From NCBI GenBank assembly GCA_003543035.1, contig DPJL01000017.1:1-10316 (forward strand): a stretch of 10,316 bases of DNA. The letters run 5' to 3'. Position 1 is the stretch's first letter, and each line of letters begins with the position of its first letter. The notes beneath the pieces were generated by a model. That model searched no databases and was not told the DNA's origin. It saw only the letters and a list, made by a program, of their open reading frames with translations. Source of the DNA: Micromonosporaceae bacterium (lineage in GTDB: Bacteria > Actinomycetota > Actinomycetes > Mycobacteriales > Micromonosporaceae). The position numbers and the translations under genes were made by a program. Positions 6,149 through 10,316 of the stretch are shown one piece after another.

Positions 6149-7093
6149 TTATGCGGCCACTTTGCGTTGCCGGGCCCACAGGATCGGGCCGCTGAGCAGG
6201 TAAACCAGCACAATCAGGCCGAAGGTGATCTGAAGGTTGGCGACAACACCCAGGGCCGGGATGGCCAGCAGCCACGGCGGGAGCTTGAACACCTTGGCCA
6301 GCTTGGCATAGGGGAAGCTCGACACCATGGCGATGGCCAGCAGCACCACACCCAGCACGATCATCGCCGGGGGCAGCGAAAGTCCAATGAGGACGCTCAC
6401 GGCCAGGACGGTGGCCGCCATCGTGGTCGGGACGCCGCAGAAGAAGCGACCGTCCTTTGGCGACACATTGAAGCGGGCCAGCCGGATCGCCGCACAGGCC
6501 GCGACCATCGCACAGGCCAGCACCAGCAACGGGGTGGCGACCTTGCCCGCCATCGCGGAGTAGATCACTACAGGCGCGGCGACACCGAACGAAGTCATGT
6601 CGCCGAGCGAGTCCATTTGCACACCGAACGGGCTGGCCACACCGAATTTGCGCGCTAGTGCGCCATCCAGGCCGTCGAAGGTGATGCAGGCGAGCAGGCA
6701 GAGCGCCCCAAGGCGCGGGTCGTTACCGGTCACCGCCAGGAAGATCGCGGTCATGCCAAGCAGCAGGCTACTTACCGTGCAAGCCTGTACCAGGCCGAAC
6801 TTGAGACGGCGGCCCATCGTCCGCTCGCCGGGAAGTAGGGGGATGGTGCTGGGCGTGGCAGGTGTGCTCTCGGGTGAACTGGCTGCCGCCTCAATCGCAC
6901 GGATTTCCGCAGCGTCCAGACCGGGGAGAACGGGCGCGTCGACGGGGTGGCTGGTGCGGCGCAGACGCCCCACCGGCACGAGCAACATCTGCCGTGCCTT
7001 GGTCCCGCCGGCGCGAAGCCGGCCGGTCCATTGCCTGCCCGCGGGTCGCGGGCTATCCGTCGATCGACGCCGACGCCAAATGGCTCTCGGCAC
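6149..7093 (-). CDS. pssA: CDP-diacylglycerol-serine O-phosphatidyltransferase (phosphatidylserine synthase)
   Basis: This membrane enzyme joins CDP-diacylglycerol and L-serine to give phosphatidylserine and CMP, the step before Psd. The diagnostic CDP-alcohol phosphotransferase signature is complete: DGLDGALARK, eight residues from AR to a glycine, then GVQMDSLGD, so all the metal-binding aspartates are present. Around it are about six to eight hydrophobic helices from LVQACTVSSLLLG onward; the protein ends basic (ARQRKVAA). I chose GTG 7093 because GGAGGG (complement of 7101-7106) lies 7 bases upstream. This gives 314 residues with an Arg-rich then Ala/Pro/Ser/Thr-rich leader of about 90 residues before the catalytic core. 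ATG 7108 lies at the edge of that purine-rich site. ATG 6988 is also possible, with AAGG upstream and more typical GC-rich third positions after it; it would give 279 residues. The gene is on the same strand as the Nudix genes but 160 bases away, so it may have its own promoter, which I could not identify. Confidence 0.92.
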   Translation of the reverse strand: MPRAIWRRRRSTDSPRPAGRQWTGRLRAGGTKARQMLLVPVGRLRRTSHPVDAPVLPGLDAAEIRAIEAAASSPESTPATPSTIPLLPGERTMGRRLKFGLVQACTVSSLLLGMTAIFLAVTGNDPRLGALCLLACITFDGLDGALARKFGVASPFGVQMDSLGDMTSFGVAAPVVIYSAMAGKVATPLLVLACAMVAACAAIRLARFNVSPKDGRFFCGVPTTMAATVLAVSVLIGLSLPPAMIVLGVVLLAIAMVSSFPYAKLAKVFKLPPWLLAIPALGVVANLQITFGLIVLVYLLSGPILWARQRKVAA

Positions 7094-7253
7094 GTGTCGT
7101 CCCTCCATGCCGGCTCGGTTCCTTTCCGCCGCCTCAGCGGACCGTCCGGCTCTTGCGGCCTACACCATCGCACAAGAACATGTGCCTTGGCGATACCCAA
7201 GTAAACGGACAATACGCGCAAAAATTTACTGCCTGCGCAATCCAGTCAGTTGG

Positions 7254-8210
7254 CTAGTTTACCCCACGGTCACTTTGATCGATGTGAAGCAGTTCACGAC
7301 GTGCGAGATCACTGAGCGGCAAGCCGGCGAGCTCATCCCGGGTGTACCACCTGGCAGCGGCGGTGGAGCCGCCGGCCGCCTCGGTCACCGATGGTTCTGT
7401 CGGCTCATCGACCGATACCTCGAAGATTGCCCGGACGGTGGCCCAGTCATACGCCTCACCCTCGGGCCCCATCGCGGCCGGGTTGTGCCGCACCCCCACC
7501 CTGATCAGGTTGGTCGCCCGGCCGTGCTGGCCGGACTCCTCATATATCTCCCGGATCAGGCCGTCCGCGGGCTGCTCACCGAAGTCGGTGCCGCCACCCG
7601 GCAGATGCCAGTTGCCGCCGCCCGGATAGCCCTCGGAGATAAGGGAAAGCAGCACCCGGTCGTGCGCGTCGGTCACTATGCCGTACGCCCCGAACCTCAT
7701 CACCCGTTTCGCGCCGCCCAGGGCGAGCCCGTTGGGCGCCATCTCCCCGTTCTCATCCGGAGTTGCCGGACGATCGTTGATCTCATAGTCATCCACATTG
7801 GACAGCCCAAGAGCCCGGCGGGCAAAGGGATTCAGCTCGAGCGCCGCCAGCTGCTCCGGCTCGACCCACATCGGCAGATCGGTCGTGCCATCGGTCTCAC
7901 TCAGCAGCTCGCCGCCGATCACGCGGACATCGAAGATGATGCGATCGTGGTGGAGCAGCACGCCGCGCCAAGGAAACTCGACCAGATCCGAGGAGACCTC
8001 CCGCAGCCCGGTGATCTCGATCTCGAGCCCGGTCTCCTCGCGAAACTCGCGGGCCACGCCAAGATTCGGGTCTTCGCCGTGATCGAGGCCGCCGCCCGGT
8101 AGCACCCACAAGCCGGGATTGTTGGAGCGCACGGACGAACGCACGAGAAGAAACCTGCCCTGGTCGTCGCGAGCTATGCCGTAGGCACCTATCCGGCGTC
8201 GTTTTTCCAC
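7254..8210 (-). CDS. Double-Nudix-domain hydrolase (paralogue A)
   Basis: This 318-residue protein has two complete Nudix domains and so probably hydrolyses a nucleoside-diphosphate-X substrate in the cytoplasm. Domain 1 (about 5-135) has a full Nudix box at 40-62: G40, E46, then REFREETGL, giving E55, E58 and E59 for metal binding. Domain 2 (about 171-310) has its box at 206-228: G206, E212, then REIYEESGQ, where the last position is Gln instead of a hydrophobic residue. After box 2 comes MGPEGEAYDWATVRA and a GGSTAAARW segment, both closely matched in the neighbouring gene. A linker of about 30 polar residues joins the halves. The start is GTG 8210, only 10 bases after the stop of the upstream Nudix gene, and it has no well-spaced ribosome-binding site; translational coupling is likely. 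Substrate is not predictable; a nucleotide-cleaning role is one possibility. Confidence 0.87.
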   Translation of the reverse strand: MEKRRRIGAYGIARDDQGRFLLVRSSVRSNNPGLWVLPGGGLDHGEDPNLGVAREFREETGLEIEITGLREVSSDLVEFPWRGVLLHHDRIIFDVRVIGGELLSETDGTTDLPMWVEPEQLAALELNPFARRALGLSNVDDYEINDRPATPDENGEMAPNGLALGGAKRVMRFGAYGIVTDAHDRVLLSLISEGYPGGGNWHLPGGGTDFGEQPADGLIREIYEESGQHGRATNLIRVGVRHNPAAMGPEGEAYDWATVRAIFEVSVDEPTEPSVTEAAGGSTAAARWYTRDELAGLPLSDLARRELLHIDQSDRGVN

Positions 8211-8220
8211 TCCGGCAAGG

Positions 8221-9168
8221 CTACGGGAACGCCGCCCGGATGGCCTCCGCGGTCACCTCGGTGACATCATCCGGCCCGAGTGAGGAGACCTCGCTCGACG
8301 GCACCCACCGGGCTTCTGAGGTGGATCCGCCGCGGTCGTGGACCTTGGGACGGGTCGCCCGGTCCACCTGTACCCGGTAGAAGGCTCGCACGCCGTGCCA
8401 GTCGATCGGGTACCCCTCCGGGCCCAACGAGGCCGGATCACGATGGCTTGCGACGCCGAGCAGCTCGACGAGCCGGCCCCGCTGGCCGGTCTCCTCCACG
8501 AGCTCGCGGATCAGGGCGGCACCTGGCTGCTCGCCGTAGTCTGTGCCGCCGCCGGGCAGGTGCCAGAGGCCCGCACCCGGGTAGTTAGGCGCGACCCGGG
8601 TCAGCAGAACCCGCTGACGCCCATCGGTGGCCACGGCATATGCGGCGAAGCGCTGAGCACGGTGCAGCCCGTCAGGGCCTAGAGCGGCGTGGAACGAAGG
8701 AAACTCGGGCACCTCGTCCGGCACCACCTCGGCGGTGGCAGGCAAACCCAGCGCCGTTGCGGTGAAGGGGCGCAATGCCATCTGCCGCACGGTGCCGAGA
8801 TCGACCCAACGAACCAGGTCGGTGGGCTGATCCACTCGATCGCGCAGGGATCCGCCACGGACTCTGGCCGAATAGATGACCCGGTCGGTGTGGATCGTCA
8901 GCCCGCGATGCGGCATTGATCGCATGTCTGCCAGGACATCTTTGAGGCCGGTCACGGCCACGCTCAGGCCGCTTTCGGCAGCCGTCTCGCGGACCACGGT
9001 TTCGTTGGGGTGCTCGCCGTGAGCGACCGCCCCGCCCGGCAACGACCAGATCCCGGGTGTTCCGGACAAAGGTGAAGCCCGGACCAGCAGCACCTGCTGA
9101 GATTCGTCGGTGATCACTGCGTACGCTGCGATGCGCCGCAGTGCCTCCTTGGGCTCGGACGCGGTCAC
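8221..9168 (-). CDS. Double-Nudix-domain protein (paralogue B) with one altered Nudix box
   Basis: This 315-residue protein has the same two-domain plan as the gene after it and aligns with it along the whole length. Shared segments include RRIAAYAV at the start of domain 1, LWHLPGGGTDYGEQP in domain 2, LGPEGYPIDWHGVRA and GGSTSEARW, so the pair arose by duplication. Box 2 is complete (G207, E213, RELVEETGQ at 221-229). Box 1 (46-68) has G46 and E52, but the core reads RETAAESGL. The first Glu of the EE pair, a metal ligand in characterised Nudix enzymes, is therefore Ala64, and domain 1 may be weak, changed in specificity, or a non-catalytic binding domain. Start GTG 9168 has GGAGA about 10 bases upstream. 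The guaA stop is 59 bases upstream on the same strand. Substrate is unknown. Confidence 0.86.
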   Translation of the reverse strand: MTASEPKEALRRIAAYAVITDESQQVLLVRASPLSGTPGIWSLPGGAVAHGEHPNETVVRETAAESGLSVAVTGLKDVLADMRSMPHRGLTIHTDRVIYSARVRGGSLRDRVDQPTDLVRWVDLGTVRQMALRPFTATALGLPATAEVVPDEVPEFPSFHAALGPDGLHRAQRFAAYAVATDGRQRVLLTRVAPNYPGAGLWHLPGGGTDYGEQPGAALIRELVEETGQRGRLVELLGVASHRDPASLGPEGYPIDWHGVRAFYRVQVDRATRPKVHDRGGSTSEARWVPSSEVSSLGPDDVTEVTAEAIRAAFP

Positions 9169-9205
9169 AGGTATTGATTCTCCCCGACCGCGTCGATCCG
9201 AACAA
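9168..9205 (-). promoter_or_regulatory. Candidate promoter for the double-Nudix genes
   Basis: On the minus strand TTGTTC (complement of 9200-9205) and GAGAAT (complement of 9177-9182) are separated by exactly 17 bases. Initiation would fall at about 9170, almost on the GTG at 9168. The -10 overlaps the GGAGA that would serve as ribosome-binding site, so a transcript from here would be nearly leaderless, whereas readthrough from guaA would carry GGAGA. Matches to consensus are partial (3 and 4 of 6), and this is only a candidate. Confidence 0.25.
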
Positions 9206-9227
9206 GATGTCCGGTATTACTGTCGAT

Positions 9228-10316
9228 TCACTCCCACTCAATGGTCCCCGGCGGCTTCGACGTCACGTCGAGCACCACCCGGTTCACGTCTCTGCATTCG
9301 TTGGTGATGCGGGTCGATATCCGCGCGATCAGCTCATAGGGCAGGCGCGACCAGTCGGCGGTCATGGCGTCCTCACTGGACACCGGGCGCAGCACGACCG
9401 GATGTCCATAGGTGCGCCCGTCGCCCTGCACTCCCACCGAGCGCACGTCAGCCAGCAGCACGACGGGGAACTGCCAGACTTTGCGATCCAATCCGGAGGC
9501 CGCGAGCTCCTGCCGGGCGATGAGGTCGGCGGCGCGCAGGATCTCGAGGTTGTTCCGCGTCACCTCGCCGATGATGCGGATCGCTAGGCCCGGGCCCGGG
9601 AACGGGTGCCGCCACACCATCGGCTCGGGCAGGCCGAGCGTGGTGCCGAGCGACCTGACCTCGTCCTTGAAGAGCGTGCGCAGCGGCTCCACCAGCTCAA
9701 ACTGCATGTCGGAGGGGAGGCCGCCGACATTGTGGTGGCTCTTGATGTTGGCCGTACCTGTTCCACCGCCGGACTCCACCACATCCGGATAGAGCGTGCC
9801 CTGGACGAGGTAGCGCACGTCGGAAGGAACGGCGTCCTCGAAGACGCGGATGAACTCGCGGCCAATGATCTTGCGTTTCTGCTCCGGATCGGTGACTCCG
9901 GCGAGCGCGCCGAGGAATCGGTCGGAGCACTCGACCACCTTGAGCTTGATGCCGGTGGCGGCGACGTAGTCCCTTTCCACCTGCTCGGCCTCGCCCGCTC
10001 GCAGCAACCCGTGATCGACAAAGACACAGGTCAGCTGATCCCCGATTGCCTTGTGTACCAAGGCCGCTGCCACGGCCGAGTCCACTCCGCCGGAGAGCCC
10101 GCAGATGACGGAAGCGTCGCCGACCTGTTCGCGGATCGCCGCCACCTGATCCTCGATGATGTTGCCCATGGTCCAGGTGGGCTCGATCTTGGCGACGTCA
10201 TAGAGGAAGGCCTCGAGCATGCGCTGGCCGTAGGGCGTATGAGCGACCTCGGGGTGGAATTGGACCCCGGCAAAGCCATGGGCAACGTGCTCGAATGCGG
10301 CCACCGGCGCACCGGC
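9228..10316 (-). CDS. guaA: GMP synthase (glutamine-hydrolysing), C-terminal 362 residues (5' end outside window)
   Basis: This cytoplasmic enzyme converts XMP, ATP and glutamine into GMP, the last step of guanine nucleotide synthesis. The frame is open to the right edge, so about the first 150-160 residues, including the nucleophilic cysteine of the glutamine amidotransferase domain, are missing. The visible part begins in that domain and keeps its catalytic His and Glu in GVQFHPEV. Next is the ATP-pyrophosphatase domain with the P-loop GLSGGVDSAVAAAL (SGGVDS at fragment residues 75-80). It continues through VQGTLYPDVVESG and IKSHHNVGG to the C-terminal dimerisation domain with HPFPGPGLAIRIIGEVT and the typical ending DVTSKPPGTIEWE. 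All key motifs in the covered part are intact. The stop is at 9228-9230 and no terminator hairpin follows, so some transcription may continue into the Nudix genes. Confidence 0.97.
   Translation of the reverse strand, partial: AGAPVAAFEHVAHGFAGVQFHPEVAHTPYGQRMLEAFLYDVAKIEPTWTMGNIIEDQVAAIREQVGDASVICGLSGGVDSAVAAALVHKAIGDQLTCVFVDHGLLRAGEAEQVERDYVAATGIKLKVVECSDRFLGALAGVTDPEQKRKIIGREFIRVFEDAVPSDVRYLVQGTLYPDVVESGGGTGTANIKSHHNVGGLPSDMQFELVEPLRTLFKDEVRSLGTTLGLPEPMVWRHPFPGPGLAIRIIGEVTRNNLEILRAADLIARQELAASGLDRKVWQFPVVLLADVRSVGVQGDGRTYGHPVVLRPVSSEDAMTADWSRLPYELIARISTRITNECRDVNRVVLDVTSKPPGTIEWE

Noticed and set aside
7217..7240. GCGCA/TGCGC hairpin with an A/T tract after the Nudix gene as terminator
   Set aside because: The stem is only 5 bp with a loop of about 13 bases, and the T run lies inside the loop, not after the stem.
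6597..8102. A 501-codon open frame on the plus strand
   Set aside because: It lies wholly antisense to pssA and the first double-Nudix gene, both of which have unmistakable motifs. Its translation is rich in Arg, Ala, Pro and Ser without domain pattern, as expected of an antisense shadow in GC-rich DNA.

Overview
The window is GC-rich with strongly GC-biased third codon positions. It has actinobacterial hallmarks: GTG starts, a possible leaderless promoter, LuxR-type two-component pairs with PspC domains, and an actinobacterial-type Psd/PssA pair. A member of the Micromonosporales or a close relative is my best guess, but this is inference and no marker in the window settles it. All 10 genes I support are coding genes. 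I see no tRNA, rRNA, CRISPR array, insertion sequence or phage gene, and no gene-free stretch longer than about 245 bases.

Layout. (1) Positions 1-1060, minus strand: a family-5 solute-binding lipoprotein of an ABC importer, cut by the left edge. A 243-base AT-richer gap follows with no convincing gene. (2) Positions 1304-3233, minus strand: a LuxR/NarL response regulator and, overlapping it by 8 bases, a membrane histidine kinase with an N-terminal PspC domain. (3) Positions 3337-4826, plus strand, divergent from the kinase: a PspC protein with a LiaF-like C-terminal domain, then a small two-helix LiaI-like membrane protein whose start overlaps its stop (ATGA). The 103-base divergent gap carries a 9-bp inverted repeat and an 11-bp-period direct repeat that could be an operator. 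(4) Positions 4850-6091, plus strand: phosphatidylserine decarboxylase with an unusual N-terminal Rossmann/methyltransferase-like domain of about 175 residues. It converges on (5) phosphatidylserine synthase (pssA, minus strand); the two share a strong bidirectional hairpin terminator. (6) Positions 7254-9168, minus strand: two adjacent genes, each encoding two Nudix domains, evidently a tandem duplication. (7) Positions 9228-10316, minus strand: GMP synthase guaA, cut by the right edge.

How the parts may work together. Genes 1304-4826 look like an actinobacterial envelope-stress sensory module related to Lia/Psp systems: kinase, regulator, a LiaF-like partner and a LiaI-like small protein. 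Directly behind it, on the same strand, comes the enzyme that makes phosphatidylethanolamine, and the enzyme supplying its substrate lies opposite. This suggests, without proving, a link between membrane-stress sensing and phospholipid head-group synthesis. The most unusual single item is the methyltransferase-like domain fused to Psd. The next is the pair of double-Nudix proteins, one of whose four Nudix boxes has lost a metal-binding glutamate.
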